64,000 bases of DNA, from positions 62,001-126,000 of the forward strand of contig NZ_JBBHZZ010000006.1 of the NCBI RefSeq assembly GCF_037482405.1. Reading direction: 5' to 3'. Both the position numbers and the translations under genes were made by a program. Under the pieces are notes generated by a model. That model saw only the letters and a list, made by a program, of their open reading frames with translations, made no database searches and was not told the DNA's origin. Source of the stretch: Pseudokineococcus marinus. GTDB taxonomy: Bacteria; Actinomycetota; Actinomycetes; Actinomycetales; Quadrisphaeraceae. Shown here one piece after another: positions 17,958 to 27,559 of the stretch. How positions within the stretch are numbered: the first letter of the stretch is position 1; each line of letters opens with the position of its first letter.

Positions 17958-17969
17958 GTCAGCGGGGCG
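17950..17969 (-). terminator. Hairpin after pcrA
   Basis: An 8-bp GC stem (cgccccgc with gcggggcg) and a four-base loop, 25 bases past the pcrA stop. It overlaps the end of the last palindromic repeat. Confidence 0.6.
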
Positions 17970-17993
17970 GGAGGGGGCGGCGGACCGCCGGCG

Positions 17994-20489
17994 TCAGAGC
18001 TTCTCGACCGGCGCGTACCGCAGCAGGAGGCGCTTGACGCCCTGGTCGCCGAAGTCGACGTGCGCCACGGCCTTGTCGCCCGAGCCGTCGACCCGCACGA
18101 CCGTCCCGAGCCCGAAGGCGTCGTGCGTGACGCGGTCGCCGCCCTCGAGGTGGACGACCTCCCGGTTCCCGGGTGAGCGCACGCCGGGCCGCTGCGCGAG
18201 GCGCGCGACCGCGGGCGTCGAGGACGGCGCGACGGCGCTCGAGGCCCCGCGGCGCCACTGCAGGAGGTCGGGGGGCACGTCGTCGAGGAACCGGCTCGCG
18301 GGGTTGTACTGCGGCTGGCCCCAGGCCGTCCGGACCGCGGCGCGCGAGAGGTAGAGCCGCTCCCGGGCGCGCGTCAGCCCGACGTAGGCGAGGCGGCGCT
18401 CCTCGGCGAGCTCGGTCGGGTCCGCCAGCGAGCGCTGGTGGGGGAAGACGCCCTCCTCCATGCCCGTGAGGAAGACGACGGGGAACTCGAGCCCCTTGGC
18501 CGTGTGCAGCGTCATGAGCGTGACGACGCCCTGCTCGGCGGCCTCGCGCGCCGCGGCGACGTCGTCGGGGTGGGCCCCCTCCCCCGGCTCGTCGGGGATC
18601 TCGTCGGCGTCGGCCACGAGGGAGACCTGCTCGAGGAAGTCGCCGAGCGAGCCCTCGGGGTTCGCCGTCTCGTACTCGCCCGCGACGGCGACGAGCTCGG
18701 CGAGGTTCTCGACGCGCGACTCGTCCTGCGGGTCGCCGCTGCGCCGCAGCTCGTCGACGTAGCCCGTGCGGTCGAGCACCGCCTCGAGGACGGCGGCCGG
18801 CCCGGCGCCGCCCTCGACGACGGTCCGCAGCTCCTCGAGCAGCTCCCGGAACCGCGTGACGGCGGTGAGACTCCGCGTGGCGATGCCGGGGGCGTCCTCG
18901 GCGCGGCCGAGCGCCGCGGCGAAGGGGATGCGCTCGCGCTCGGCGAGCGCGGCGATCGTCGCCTCGGCGCGCTCGCCGATGCCCCGCTTGGGCACGTTGA
19001 TGATGCGGCGCAGGTTGACCGTGTCGGTGGGGTTCGCCAGCACCCGCAGGTAGGCGAGCGCGTCCTTCACCTCCCGCCGCTCGTAGAAGCGCGTGCCGCC
19101 GACGACCTTGTAGGGCACGCCCGTGCGGACGAGCACCTCCTCCAGCGCCCGGGACTGGGCGTTGGTCCGGTAGAAGACGGCGACGTCGCCGTAGCGCAGG
19201 CCCGCCTCGTCGTGGAGCCGGTCGACCTCCTCGGCGATGAAGGCGGCCTCGTCGTGCTCGGTGTCCGCGACGTACCCGACGACCGGCTCGCCCTGCCCGG
19301 ACGCCGTCCAGAGGTGCTTCGGCCGGCGGTCGGGGTTGCGCGCGATGACGGTGTTCGCGGCGGTGAGGATCGTCTGCGTCGAGCGGTAGTTCTGCTCGAG
19401 CAGGATCGTCGTCGCGTCGGGGTAGTCGCTCTCGAACTCCTCGATGTTGCGGATCGAGGCGCCGCGGAAGGCGTAGATCGACTGGTCGGCGTCGCCGACG
19501 ACCGTGAGCTCCGACGGCGGCAGGGCCGCGTCGGAGCCGTCACCCGCCCGCTCGGCGTCGGCCCCGTGCACCGCCCCGCCGACGAGCTCGCGCACGAGGA
19601 CGTACTGGGCGTGGTTGGTGTCCTGGTACTCGTCGACGAGGACGTGGCGGAAGCGCCGCCGGTAGGCCTGCGCGACGTCGGGGAACGCCTGCAGCACGTT
19701 GACGGTGAGCATGATGATGTCGTCGAAGTCGAGGGCGTTCGCCTGGCGCAGCCGGGCCGTGTAGAGCCGGTACGCCTCGGCGAGCACCTTCTCGGCGGGC
19801 GTGCCCTCGGCCGCGACGCGGGAGGCGTACGTCTCGTCGTCGACGAGCTCGTTCTTGAGGTTGGACACCTGCGCGGTGAAGGACCGCGGCGGGTGCCGCT
19901 TGGGGTCCAGGTCGAGCTCGCGGCACACGAGCGCCATGAGGCGCTGGCTGTCGGCGGCGTCGTAGATGGAGAAGCTGCTGCGCAGGCCGACCGCCTGCGC
20001 CTCGCGCCGCAGGATGCGCACGCACGCGGAGTGGAAGGTCGAGACCCACATGGCCCGCGCGGCGGGCCCGACCAGCGCCTCGACCCGCTCGCGCATCTCC
20101 GCGGCGGCCTTGTTGGTGAAGGTGATGGCGAGCACCTCGCCGGGCCGCACCCCCCGCGCGGCGAGCAGGTGGGCGATGCGGTGCGTGAGCACGCGCGTCT
20201 TGCCCGACCCGGCTCCCGCGACGAGCAGCAGCGGGCCGCCGGAGTGGAGCACCGCCTCCCGCTGCGGCGGGTTGAGCCCCTCGAGCAGCGCCAGCGCACG
20301 GGCCGACCCCGGGCCGCTGCCCCGACCCGTGCCCGGCAGCCCGTCGCCGTCCGACGGGCTCGCGGGGGCGCCGGAGCGGCCCGCGAGCAGCCGCTCGCGC
20401 ACGCCGCCGGCCGCCGTGGCGGCGCCGGGCGGGGTGCTCCCCCGCGGTCGCAGGCCCGGCAGGGGCAGGTCGTCGAAGAGGGTGCTCAT
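17994..20489 (-). CDS. pcrA: ATP-dependent 3'-5' DNA helicase, UvrD/PcrA type
   Basis: A superfamily 1A helicase for repair, mismatch correction and removal of RecA or stalled polymerase. The 831-aa protein has a variable N-terminus of about 70 residues, then motif Q/I (LNPPQREAVLH, AGAGSGKTRVLTHRIAHLL), motif II (VLVDEYQDTNHAQY), motif III (VVGDADQSIYAFRGA), motif IV (EQNYRSTQTIL) and motifs V-VI (TLHTAKGLEFPVVF, YVGLTRARERL). A C-terminal Tudor-like PcrA domain (DRVTHDAFGLGTVV) supports PcrA/UvrD1. The ATG at 20489 has TACCCT at complement 20500-20505, 10 bases upstream. Confidence 0.96.
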   Translation of the reverse strand: MSTLFDDLPLPGLRPRGSTPPGAATAAGGVRERLLAGRSGAPASPSDGDGLPGTGRGSGPGSARALALLEGLNPPQREAVLHSGGPLLLVAGAGSGKTRVLTHRIAHLLAARGVRPGEVLAITFTNKAAAEMRERVEALVGPAARAMWVSTFHSACVRILRREAQAVGLRSSFSIYDAADSQRLMALVCRELDLDPKRHPPRSFTAQVSNLKNELVDDETYASRVAAEGTPAEKVLAEAYRLYTARLRQANALDFDDIIMLTVNVLQAFPDVAQAYRRRFRHVLVDEYQDTNHAQYVLVRELVGGAVHGADAERAGDGSDAALPPSELTVVGDADQSIYAFRGASIRNIEEFESDYPDATTILLEQNYRSTQTILTAANTVIARNPDRRPKHLWTASGQGEPVVGYVADTEHDEAAFIAEEVDRLHDEAGLRYGDVAVFYRTNAQSRALEEVLVRTGVPYKVVGGTRFYERREVKDALAYLRVLANPTDTVNLRRIINVPKRGIGERAEATIAALAERERIPFAAALGRAEDAPGIATRSLTAVTRFRELLEELRTVVEGGAGPAAVLEAVLDRTGYVDELRRSGDPQDESRVENLAELVAVAGEYETANPEGSLGDFLEQVSLVADADEIPDEPGEGAHPDDVAAAREAAEQGVVTLMTLHTAKGLEFPVVFLTGMEEGVFPHQRSLADPTELAEERRLAYVGLTRARERLYLSRAAVRTAWGQPQYNPASRFLDDVPPDLLQWRRGASSAVAPSSTPAVARLAQRPGVRSPGNREVVHLEGGDRVTHDAFGLGTVVRVDGSGDKAVAHVDFGDQGVKRLLLRYAPVEKL

Positions 20490-20545
20490 GGCGCTCCCGA
20501 GGGTACGCACCGGAGCCGACGGCGGGCCTCCCGCGACGGGGCCGC

Positions 20546-21010
20546 TCAGCCCGCGGCGAGCGCCAGCCGCACCACCTCGGTGACGCCGACCGCGCCGCTC
20601 GCGAGGTCGGCCAGCGGCACCCACGCGGCCGCGTCGGAGGTGCCGCCGACGTCGAGGACGACGGGCTCGCGCTCGTCGTCGGTCTCGCCGGCGAAGACGA
20701 GCGAGATGCCGTGGAAGTCCTCGAGCCGGCCGTCGGGCGCCCGGCCGGTGAAGTGCGAGGAGCCGACGTCGAGGACGTCCCCGACGACGACGTCGAGGCC
20801 CGTCTCCTCGTGCGCCTCGCGGCGCGCGCCCTCGCGCGGGTGCTCGCCGTGCTCGAGCCCGCCCCCGGGCAGCGACCACAGGCCGGGCCGCGGCGTCCCC
20901 GGCGACAGCCGCGACAGCAGGACGGCCTCCCCCCGCCGGCACAGCACGTAGGCCGCGACGCGCTGGCGGCGCACGGCCTCCTCGTCGGTCCGCCCGGCCG
21001 CCCCGTCCAC
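20546..21010 (-). CDS. Nudix hydrolase (MutT-like)
   Basis: A 154-residue enzyme that cleaves a nucleoside diphosphate linked to another group; the substrate is unknown. The Nudix box is complete: GGLEHGEHPREGARREAHEETGL split as GG-L-E, REGARREAHEE and TGL at residues about 48-73. The GTG at 21010 follows TAGCGT (complement 21019-21024) by 8 bases, so a leaderless mRNA is likely. It is divergent from a second Nudix gene 56 bases away, each with its own leaderless-type -10. Confidence 0.9.
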   Translation of the reverse strand: MDGAAGRTDEEAVRRQRVAAYVLCRRGEAVLLSRLSPGTPRPGLWSLPGGGLEHGEHPREGARREAHEETGLDVVVGDVLDVGSSHFTGRAPDGRLEDFHGISLVFAGETDDEREPVVLDVGGTSDAAAWVPLADLASGAVGVTEVVRLALAAG

Positions 21011-21066
21011 GGCCGGGGACGCTACGCCAGGGGCGGGACGTCGTGCCCGGCACCTACGCTCGCCGC

Positions 21067-21630
21067 ATGGCTCCCGAGCACGCGACGGCGTCCGCCCCCG
21101 CCCGGCTGCGGCGCCGCGCGTACCCGCTCCTGCTCGGCGCCTTCCGGCGGCTGCCCGCCCCGCTGCGCCGGGCGCTCGTGCGCGCCGGCACGCCCGGGTT
21201 CACCGTGGGCGCGGTCGTCGCGATCGAGCACGACGGCGCGGTCCTCTTCCTGCGCCAGCCGCACCGCCAGGGCCTGAGCCTGCCCGGCGGCCTGCTCGAC
21301 CGCGGCGAGCGCCCGGCCGAGGGCGTCGAGCGGGAGGTCCGCGAGGAGACGGGGCTGCGCGTGCGGGTGGGTCTGCCGGTGGCCACGCAGGTCAACGCCC
21401 GCGTCCGCCGGGTCGACGTCATCTACCGCCTGCGCGTCGCGACGCGGCCGCAGGTGCGGGTCGGCGGCGAGGCCCAGGACCACCGCTGGGTCGACCTGGC
21501 CGACCTCCGGGAAGCCGACGACTCCACCCGCGAGATCGTCGACCTCCTCCGCCGCGCCGAGCAGCCGGGCTGCTACGACGGCGAGGTGCTGGCGGGCGCC
21601 GGGGAGCCCGGGCGCCCGCACCGGGGCTGA
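21067..21630 (+). CDS. Nudix hydrolase
   Basis: A 187-residue protein with a basic helical N-terminus of about 45 residues (RLRRRAYPLLLGAFRRLP) and a Nudix domain. The box is GGLLDRGERPAEGVEREV followed by REETGLRV at about residues 84-110, with all Glu residues present. The ATG at 21067 follows TACGCT (21055-21060) by 6 bases; an upstream ATG at 21043 overlaps that -10 and is less likely. It is followed after 8 bases by the nucleotidyltransferase-like gene, so the two probably form an operon. Confidence 0.88.
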   Translation: MAPEHATASAPARLRRRAYPLLLGAFRRLPAPLRRALVRAGTPGFTVGAVVAIEHDGAVLFLRQPHRQGLSLPGGLLDRGERPAEGVEREVREETGLRVRVGLPVATQVNARVRRVDVIYRLRVATRPQVRVGGEAQDHRWVDLADLREADDSTREIVDLLRRAEQPGCYDGEVLAGAGEPGRPHRG

Positions 21631-21638
21631 GCCCCGTC

Positions 21639-22499
21639 GTGGTCGACCGGGCCGGGGTCGTGCTGGCCGCCGGGGCGGGCACGCGCCTGCGGCCGCTCAC
21701 CGACCTGCGGCCCAAGGCCCTGTGCCCCGTCGGCGGGCGACCGCTGCTCGAGCACGCCCTCGACCGGCTGGCCGACGCGCTGCCCGGCGCGGCGGGGCCC
21801 CCGCAGGAGCACCTCGCCGTCAACGCCCACGCCCACGCCGACCAGGTCGCGGCCTTCGTGGCGCGGGGCCACGACGGTCCGCGGGCGCACCTGGCGCTCG
21901 AGGCGCCCGAGGCGCTCGGGACGGCGGGAGCGCTGGGGGCCCTGCGCGAGTGGCTCGACGGGCGCGACGTCGTCCTCACCAACGCCGACGCCTGGCTGCC
22001 CGCGGGCCTCGACGGCCTCCTCGACGGGTGGGACGGCGAGCGCTGCCGGCTCCTCGTCGCCCCTGCCGGCCCGCCCGACGCCCCCGGCGCCGCCACGACC
22101 GGGACGGGCGGCGACCCCCTGCGCCCCGCGGGCGAGGAGGGCCCCGCCGTCCGGTACGTCGGCGCCTGCGCCCTGCCGTGGCGCCTCGTGCGCGACCTGG
22201 CGCCCCGACCGAGCGGCCTCTTCGAGGTGCTGTGGCGCGCCGAGCGGGACGCCGGGCGCCTCGAGCTGCACGCCACCGACCAGGCCGCGGTGGACTGCGG
22301 CACGCCCCGGCGCTACCTCGCCGCGAACCTCGCGGCCTCCGGCGGGCGCAGCGTCGTGGGCGCGGGCGCCCGCGTCGAGGGCGAGCTCGTCCGGTCCGTC
22401 GTCTGGGACGGCGCCGTGGTCGACGCCGGCGAGGTCCTCGTCGACTGCGTCCGCGCGGGCGGCCCCGACCACCGGCTCACCGTCGGCTCCGGCGCCTGA
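21639..22499 (+). CDS. Sugar-nucleotidyltransferase-like protein (NTP_transferase fold)
   Basis: A 286-residue GT-A-fold protein. The signature VVLAAGAGTRLRPLTDLRPK is at residues 7-26 and PKALCPVGGRPLLEHALD follows, as in glucose-1-phosphate thymidylyl- and mannose-1-phosphate guanylyltransferases. LTNADAWL fills the place of the metal-binding Asp motif. The C-terminus (GGRSVVGAGARVEGELVRS) looks like a short left-handed beta-helix segment. The donor and sugar are unknown. The GTG lies 8 bases after the Nudix stop. Confidence 0.82.
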   Translation: MVDRAGVVLAAGAGTRLRPLTDLRPKALCPVGGRPLLEHALDRLADALPGAAGPPQEHLAVNAHAHADQVAAFVARGHDGPRAHLALEAPEALGTAGALGALREWLDGRDVVLTNADAWLPAGLDGLLDGWDGERCRLLVAPAGPPDAPGAATTGTGGDPLRPAGEEGPAVRYVGACALPWRLVRDLAPRPSGLFEVLWRAERDAGRLELHATDQAAVDCGTPRRYLAANLAASGGRSVVGAGARVEGELVRSVVWDGAVVDAGEVLVDCVRAGGPDHRLTVGSGA

Positions 22500-22573
22500 G
22501 GCCCCGCACCGGCACCGCGCCACCGAGCGGGCTGCGCCTGCGGCCCCGCGGCCGACCCCCTAGCGTCGGGCGG

Positions 22574-24727
22574 GTGGGCAGCCTCTACATCGCGTCCGTC
22601 GAGGGCGAGACGCGCAAGTCGACCGTCGCGCTCGGCGTGCTGGCCGCCCTGCGCGCCCGCCCGGGGCGCCGCGTCGGCGTCTTCCGCCCGCTCGTGCGCG
22701 CCGAGGGCGGCCGCGACGACGTCCTCGACGTCCTCCTGTCGGAGCTCGCGGACGGCGGGGAGGTCGACGACGAGACGTACGCCGCCAGCGTCGGCGTGGG
22801 CTACGAGGACGTGCGCGACGACGCGGACGCGGCGCTCGACGAGGTCGTGGCGCGCTACCGGGCGCTGGCCGCCCGCTGCGACGAGGTCATGGTGCTCGGC
22901 AGCGACTACACCGACGTCGCCGGCCCGACGGAGCTGGCGCTCAACGCGCGCCTGGCCGCCGACCTCGGCACCCCCGTGCTCCTCGTCGTCAAGGCGCTCG
23001 GCCGCAGCCCGCGGGAGGTGCGCGCCGTCGCCGACGTCGCCCGCGACGAGGTCGTCGCCCAGCACGCCCAGGTGCTCGGCGTCGTCGCCTCCCGCGCGGA
23101 CCCCGACGGCCTCGCCGACGTCGTCGCCGCGCTCGAGCAGCCGGGCCGGCGCGACGGCCCGCCGCTCGTGCCCGCCTTCGCCGTCCCCGAGGACCGCCTC
23201 CTGACGTCGGTGGGCGTGCGCGAGCTCGTCGAGGCCTGCGACGGGCACCTCGTGCTGGGCCCCGACGAGGCGCTCGACGAGCGCGCCGGCGGCCTCGTCG
23301 TCGCCGCCATGTCCATGCCCCACGCGCTCGAGCACCTCGAGGAGCGGGCCGTCGTCATCGTGCCCGGGGACCGCAGCGAGGTCGTCCTCGGCCTCATGGC
23401 GGCCCACGCCTCGTCGACGTTCCCGCGCCTCGCGGGCGTCGTCCTCACCGGCGGCTTCGCGCTGCCCCCCGTCGTCACCGCGCTGCTCGAGGGCCTCCTC
23501 GAGGGCCGGGGCGCGGACCTGCCCGTCGTGAGCACCGACCTCGGCACCGTCGAGACCGCCGCACGGCTCCTCGCCGTGCGCGGACGGCTCTCGCGCGGCA
23601 CCGAGCGCGCCCGCGAGCAGGTGCGCGCCGCGCGCGACCTCTTCGCCGCCCACGTCGACGGCGCGCGCCTCGTCGCGCTCGCCGACGAGGCGGTCGTCGA
23701 CGTCGTGACTCCCCGGGCCTTCGCCGCCGAGCTGCTCGAGCGGGCCCGCAGCGCCCGCGTGCGTGTGGTGCTGCCCGAGGGGCTCGAGCCCCGCGTGCTC
23801 CTGGCCGCCGCCGAGCTGCTGCGGGACGGCGTCGTCGACCTCGTGCTGCTGGGCCCCGCGGACGAGGTGCGCTCCCTCGCCGAGGAGGTCGGCGCCGACG
23901 TCACGGGCGCGCGGGTCGTCGACCCGCGGACCTCCCCGGACCGCACCCGCTACGCCGCGGAGTACGCCCGGCTGCGCGCGCACAAGGGCGTCACGCCCGA
24001 GGCGGCGGAGGAGCTGCTCGCGGACGAGACGCGCTTCGGCACGCTGATGGTCCACCTCGGCGACGCCGACGGCATGGTCTCCGGCGCCGTCCACACGACG
24101 GCCGAGACGCTGCGCCCCGCCTTCGAGGTCATCAAGACGGCTCCGGGCCGCGACGTCGTCTCCAGCGTCTTCCTCATGTGCCTGCCCGACCGCGTGCTCG
24201 TCTACGGCGACTGCGCCGTCAACCCCGACCCCGACGCGGACGCCCTGGCGGACATCGCCGCCAGCAGCGCCGACACCGCCGTGGCCTTCGGCGTGGAGCC
24301 GCGCGTGGCGATGATGAGCTACTCCACGGGCGGGTCGGGCTCGGGCGCCGGCGTCGAGAAGGTGCGCCGGGCCACCGCGCTCGTGCGGGAGCGGCGCCCG
24401 GACCTCTCGGTGGAGGGACCCATCCAGTACGACGCCGCCGTCGACGTGGGCGTGGCCCGCACCAAGCTGCCCGACTCGGCGGTCGCCGGGCGGGCGACGG
24501 TCTTCGTCTTCCCCGACCTCAACACGGGCAACACGACGTACAAGGCGGTCCAGCGCAGCGCCGGCGCCGTGGCGATCGGCCCGGTGCTGCAGGGGCTGCG
24601 ACGACCGGTCAACGACCTCTCCCGGGGGGCGCTCGTGCGCGACATCGTCAGCACGGTGGTCATCACGGCCGTCCAGGCGCAGGTGCAGGCCCAGCAGGAG
24701 AGGGAGCAGCAGGAGGTGGACGCGTGA
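22574..24727 (+). CDS. pta: Phosphate acetyltransferase
   Basis: Interconverts acetyl-CoA and acetyl phosphate. This is the long form of 717 residues: an N-terminal CobB/Pta P-loop-like domain (IASVEGETRKSTVALGVL), a central DRTGG domain (about residues 210-330) and the catalytic PTA_PTB domain (about 390-710, MVSGAVHTTAETLRPAFEVI, MMSYSTGGSGSG, NTGNTTYKAVQRS). The GTG at 22574 follows TAGCGT (22561-22566) by 7 bases. Its stop overlaps the ackA start by four bases. Confidence 0.96.
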   Translation: MGSLYIASVEGETRKSTVALGVLAALRARPGRRVGVFRPLVRAEGGRDDVLDVLLSELADGGEVDDETYAASVGVGYEDVRDDADAALDEVVARYRALAARCDEVMVLGSDYTDVAGPTELALNARLAADLGTPVLLVVKALGRSPREVRAVADVARDEVVAQHAQVLGVVASRADPDGLADVVAALEQPGRRDGPPLVPAFAVPEDRLLTSVGVRELVEACDGHLVLGPDEALDERAGGLVVAAMSMPHALEHLEERAVVIVPGDRSEVVLGLMAAHASSTFPRLAGVVLTGGFALPPVVTALLEGLLEGRGADLPVVSTDLGTVETAARLLAVRGRLSRGTERAREQVRAARDLFAAHVDGARLVALADEAVVDVVTPRAFAAELLERARSARVRVVLPEGLEPRVLLAAAELLRDGVVDLVLLGPADEVRSLAEEVGADVTGARVVDPRTSPDRTRYAAEYARLRAHKGVTPEAAEELLADETRFGTLMVHLGDADGMVSGAVHTTAETLRPAFEVIKTAPGRDVVSSVFLMCLPDRVLVYGDCAVNPDPDADALADIAASSADTAVAFGVEPRVAMMSYSTGGSGSGAGVEKVRRATALVRERRPDLSVEGPIQYDAAVDVGVARTKLPDSAVAGRATVFVFPDLNTGNTTYKAVQRSAGAVAIGPVLQGLRRPVNDLSRGALVRDIVSTVVITAVQAQVQAQQEREQQEVDA

Positions 24728-25926
24728 GCGGCGTGGTGCTCGTCCTCAACTCGGGGTCCTCGAGCGTCAAGTACGAGCTCGTCGAGGTCGCTGACGACGC
24801 CTCGGGCCGCTCCCTGGCGTCCGGCCTGGTGGAGCGCATCGGCGCGGGCGGCGGCCGCCTGCGCCACGACGGCCCCGGCGGCCGCGTCGAGACCGGCGTC
24901 GACGTCCCCGACCACACGGCCGCCCTCGACGCGGTCGTCGGCGCCTTCGCCGAGCACGGCCCGGACCTGGCCGGCGCGGGCCTCGTCGCCGTCGGCCACC
25001 GCGTCGTCCACGGCGGGGACCGCTTCTCCGCGCCGGCCCTCGTCGACGACGACCTCGAGCGGGCCGTCGACGAGCTCTCCTCGTTGGCCCCCCTGCACAA
25101 CCCGGCCAACCTCGAGGGCATCCGCGTGGCGCGCCGCGCCGTGCCGGACGTGCCGCACGTCGCGGTCTTCGACACGGCCTTCCACGCGACCGTGCCGCCC
25201 GCGGCCCACACCTACGCCCTCGACCGCGACCTGGCCCGGCGCACCGGCGTGCGCCGCTACGGCTTCCACGGCACGTCGGTCGCCTCGGTGGTCCCCCGCG
25301 CCGCCGAGCTGCTCGGTCGCCCCGCCGAGGACGTCGCCATGGTCGTCCTCCACCTCGGCAACGGGGCCTCGGCGACGGCCGTCCTCGGCGGCCGCAGCGT
25401 GGAGACGTCCATGGGCCTCACCCCGCTCGAGGGCCTCGTCATGGGCACGCGCCCCGGCGACGTGGACCCGGGCGCGCTGCTGCACCTGCTCCGCGAGGGC
25501 GGCCTGTCGGTCGACGAGCTCGACCGGACGCTCAACCGCGGCAGCGGCCTGCAGGGGCTGACGGGCGCCTCGGACGTCCGCGAGGTGGTCGAGCGCGCCG
25601 CCGGCGGGGACGCCGACGCCGACCTCGCCCTCGACGTCCTGGCGCACCGGGTCCGGCACTACCTCGGGGCGTACGCCTTCGCGATGGGCCGCCTCGACGC
25701 CGTCGTGCTCACCGCCGGCGTCGGCGAGAACAGCGCCGAGGTGCGCCGCCGGGCGCTGACGGGGCTCGAGGGCTTCGGCGTCGTCCTCGACGAGGAGCGC
25801 AACGCGACCCGTTCCGGGGACGCGCGGCGCATCTCGCCGGACTGGTCGCCGGTCACCGTCCTCGTCGTCCCCACCGCCGAGGAGCTGCAGATCGCCCGCG
25901 AGGCGCTCGCCGTCGTCGGCGCCTGA
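24724..25926 (+). CDS. ackA: Acetate kinase
   Basis: Converts acetyl phosphate and ADP to acetate and ATP, or the reverse. The 400-aa ASKHA-fold enzyme has NSGSSSVKYEL at the N-terminus, the catalytic Asp region (VAVFDTAFH), RRYGFHGTSVASV, HLGNGASATAV and the C-terminal ENSAEVRRR. It is translationally coupled to pta (GTGA overlap), the standard arrangement. Confidence 0.97.
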   Translation: MSGVVLVLNSGSSSVKYELVEVADDASGRSLASGLVERIGAGGGRLRHDGPGGRVETGVDVPDHTAALDAVVGAFAEHGPDLAGAGLVAVGHRVVHGGDRFSAPALVDDDLERAVDELSSLAPLHNPANLEGIRVARRAVPDVPHVAVFDTAFHATVPPAAHTYALDRDLARRTGVRRYGFHGTSVASVVPRAAELLGRPAEDVAMVVLHLGNGASATAVLGGRSVETSMGLTPLEGLVMGTRPGDVDPGALLHLLREGGLSVDELDRTLNRGSGLQGLTGASDVREVVERAAGGDADADLALDVLAHRVRHYLGAYAFAMGRLDAVVLTAGVGENSAEVRRRALTGLEGFGVVLDEERNATRSGDARRISPDWSPVTVLVVPTAEELQIAREALAVVGA

Positions 25927-25941
25927 AGGCCCTCCGACGCA

Positions 25942-26007
25942 GAGGTGACGCCCCCTCACCCCCGAGCGCGCTCCTGAGGTGGAGGTGACGCCTCCTTCAC
26001 CCCCGGG
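25942..26007. repeat. Two 40-bp-spaced hairpin repeats after ackA
   Basis: The sequence gaggtgacgcc, then a C/T-rich stretch, then tcacccccg occurs at 25942 and again at 25982, a period of 40. Each copy can fold (ggtga with tcacc). The array lies between convergent ackA and the AccDA gene and overlaps the end of the latter, so it probably acts as a two-way terminator. Confidence 0.65.
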
Positions 26008-27559
26008 CGCGCCCCAGCCGCCGGTACCTCTCGTGCCGCGCCGCGAGGCGCTCCTCGACGGGCACGGCGGCGAGCCGGGCGATCTCGGCCTCGACGACGC
26101 GCGCCACCCGCCGGCAGAAGTCCTCGGGCTCCGCGCCGGCGTGCGGCCGCTCGGGGACGACGACGTCGACGACGCCGTCGCGCACGAGGTCGGCCGCGCG
26201 CACCCCCTGCTGCTCGGCCATCTCGGCGGCGTGGTCGACGTCGCGGTGGACGATGGCGCTCGCGCCCTCGGGCGGCAGCGGGGAGAGCCAGGCGTGCTGG
26301 GCCGCGACGACGCGGTCCGCCGGCACGAGCGCGAGCGCCCCTCCCCCGGTGCCCTGCCCGAGCAGCACGCTGACGACGGGCGCCCGGAGCGTGACGAGCT
26401 CGGCGAGGCACCGGGCGATCTCGCCGGCGAGGCCGCCCTCCTCGGCCTCCACCGACAGCGCCGCGCCGGGGGTGTCGATGACGGTGACGAGCGGCAGGTC
26501 CAGCTGGTCGGCGAGCGCCATGCCCCGGCGCGCGGCCCGCAGCGCGGCGGGACCGAGCGGCGCGTCCGGCGTCTGCCCGCGGCGGTCCTGCCCGAGGAGG
26601 ACGCAGGCCGCGCCGCCGAGGCGGGCGAGCGCGAGCAGCAGCCCCGGGTCGCTCTCCCCCGCGCCCGTGCCGTGCAGTGGGACGACGTCACGGGCGCCGT
26701 AGCGCAGCAGGCGCCGGATGCCGGGGCGGTCGCCGCGTCGTGACAGCACCACCGACTCCCAGGCGGGCACGTCGGGCAGCCGCGCCACCTCGGCGGCCGG
26801 CACGGCGTCGTCCTCCTCGAGCACGGGCGCGTCGGTGGGCGCCGGGGCCTGGAGGACGCTGAGCGCCCGGTCCGCGACGTCGGCGAGCCGCTCGTGGGGG
26901 ACGACGGCGTCGACGAGGCCGTGCGCGTGGAGGTTCTCGGCCGTCTGCACGCCCGCGGGGAACGGCTGGTCGTACAGCGCCTCGTAGACCCGCGGCCCGA
27001 GGAAGCCGACGAGGGCGCCGGGCTCGGCGACCGTCACGTGGGCCTGGCTGCCCCACGAGGCGAAGACGCCACCGGTCGTGGGGTGGCGCAGGTAGGCGAG
27101 GTAGGGCAGGCCGGCGGCCTTGTGCGCCGCCACGGCGGCGGAGATCTTCACCATGGTGAGGAAGGCGACCGTGCCCTCCTGCATGCGCGTGCCGCCCGAC
27201 GAGGGCGCGGCGAGCAGCGGCAGGCCCTCGGCCGTGGCGCGCTCGACGGCCTCGACGAGGCGGTCGGCCGCCGCGACGCCGATGGAGCCGGCGAGGTAGC
27301 CGAACTCGCCGGCGACGACGGCGACCCGCCGCCCGCGCAGGTGCCCCTCGCCCGTGACGACGGCCTCGTCGACGCCCGAGCGCTCGGCGGCGCGGGCCCG
27401 CTCGGCGTCGTAGGCGGGGGTGCTGCGCGGGTGCGCCGGCGGCGCGTCCCACGAGCGGTAGGTGCCCTCGTCGAGCACGAGCTCGAGGAGCTCGCGCCCC
27501 CCGCGCCGCGGGGGCCGCGCGTCACCGCCCGGCCGGTCAGTGCCCCCGGTCGGGCTCAC
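25997..27559 (-). CDS. Fused AccD-AccA carboxyltransferase-domain protein (AccD3-like)
   Basis: A 520-residue protein with two crotonase-fold carboxyltransferase halves. The N-half (about residues 20-250) is AccD-like: SSGGTRMQEGTVAFLTMVK, HPTTGGVFASWG and AEPGALVGFLGPRVYEAL. The C-half (about 270-510) is AccA-like: VIDTPGAALSVEAEEGG and LLGQGTGGGALAL. The AccD zinc finger is absent, and no biotin carrier or biotin carboxylase is nearby. Proteins of this layout include mycobacterial AccD3, of unknown role. Beside a MatC carrier and a CoA transferase, I infer a biotin-independent malonyl-CoA decarboxylase comparable to MdcD-MdcE. The start overlaps the CoA transferase stop by four bases. Confidence 0.85.
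   Translation of the reverse strand: MSPTGGTDRPGGDARPPRRGGRELLELVLDEGTYRSWDAPPAHPRSTPAYDAERARAAERSGVDEAVVTGEGHLRGRRVAVVAGEFGYLAGSIGVAAADRLVEAVERATAEGLPLLAAPSSGGTRMQEGTVAFLTMVKISAAVAAHKAAGLPYLAYLRHPTTGGVFASWGSQAHVTVAEPGALVGFLGPRVYEALYDQPFPAGVQTAENLHAHGLVDAVVPHERLADVADRALSVLQAPAPTDAPVLEEDDAVPAAEVARLPDVPAWESVVLSRRGDRPGIRRLLRYGARDVVPLHGTGAGESDPGLLLALARLGGAACVLLGQDRRGQTPDAPLGPAALRAARRGMALADQLDLPLVTVIDTPGAALSVEAEEGGLAGEIARCLAELVTLRAPVVSVLLGQGTGGGALALVPADRVVAAQHAWLSPLPPEGASAIVHRDVDHAAEMAEQQGVRAADLVRDGVVDVVVPERPHAGAEPEDFCRRVARVVEAEIARLAAVPVEERLAARHERYRRLGRARG

Noticed and set aside
18438..20951. 837-codon plus-strand frame opposite pcrA
   Set aside because: Shadow of the helicase in high-GC DNA, with no domain and no promoter.
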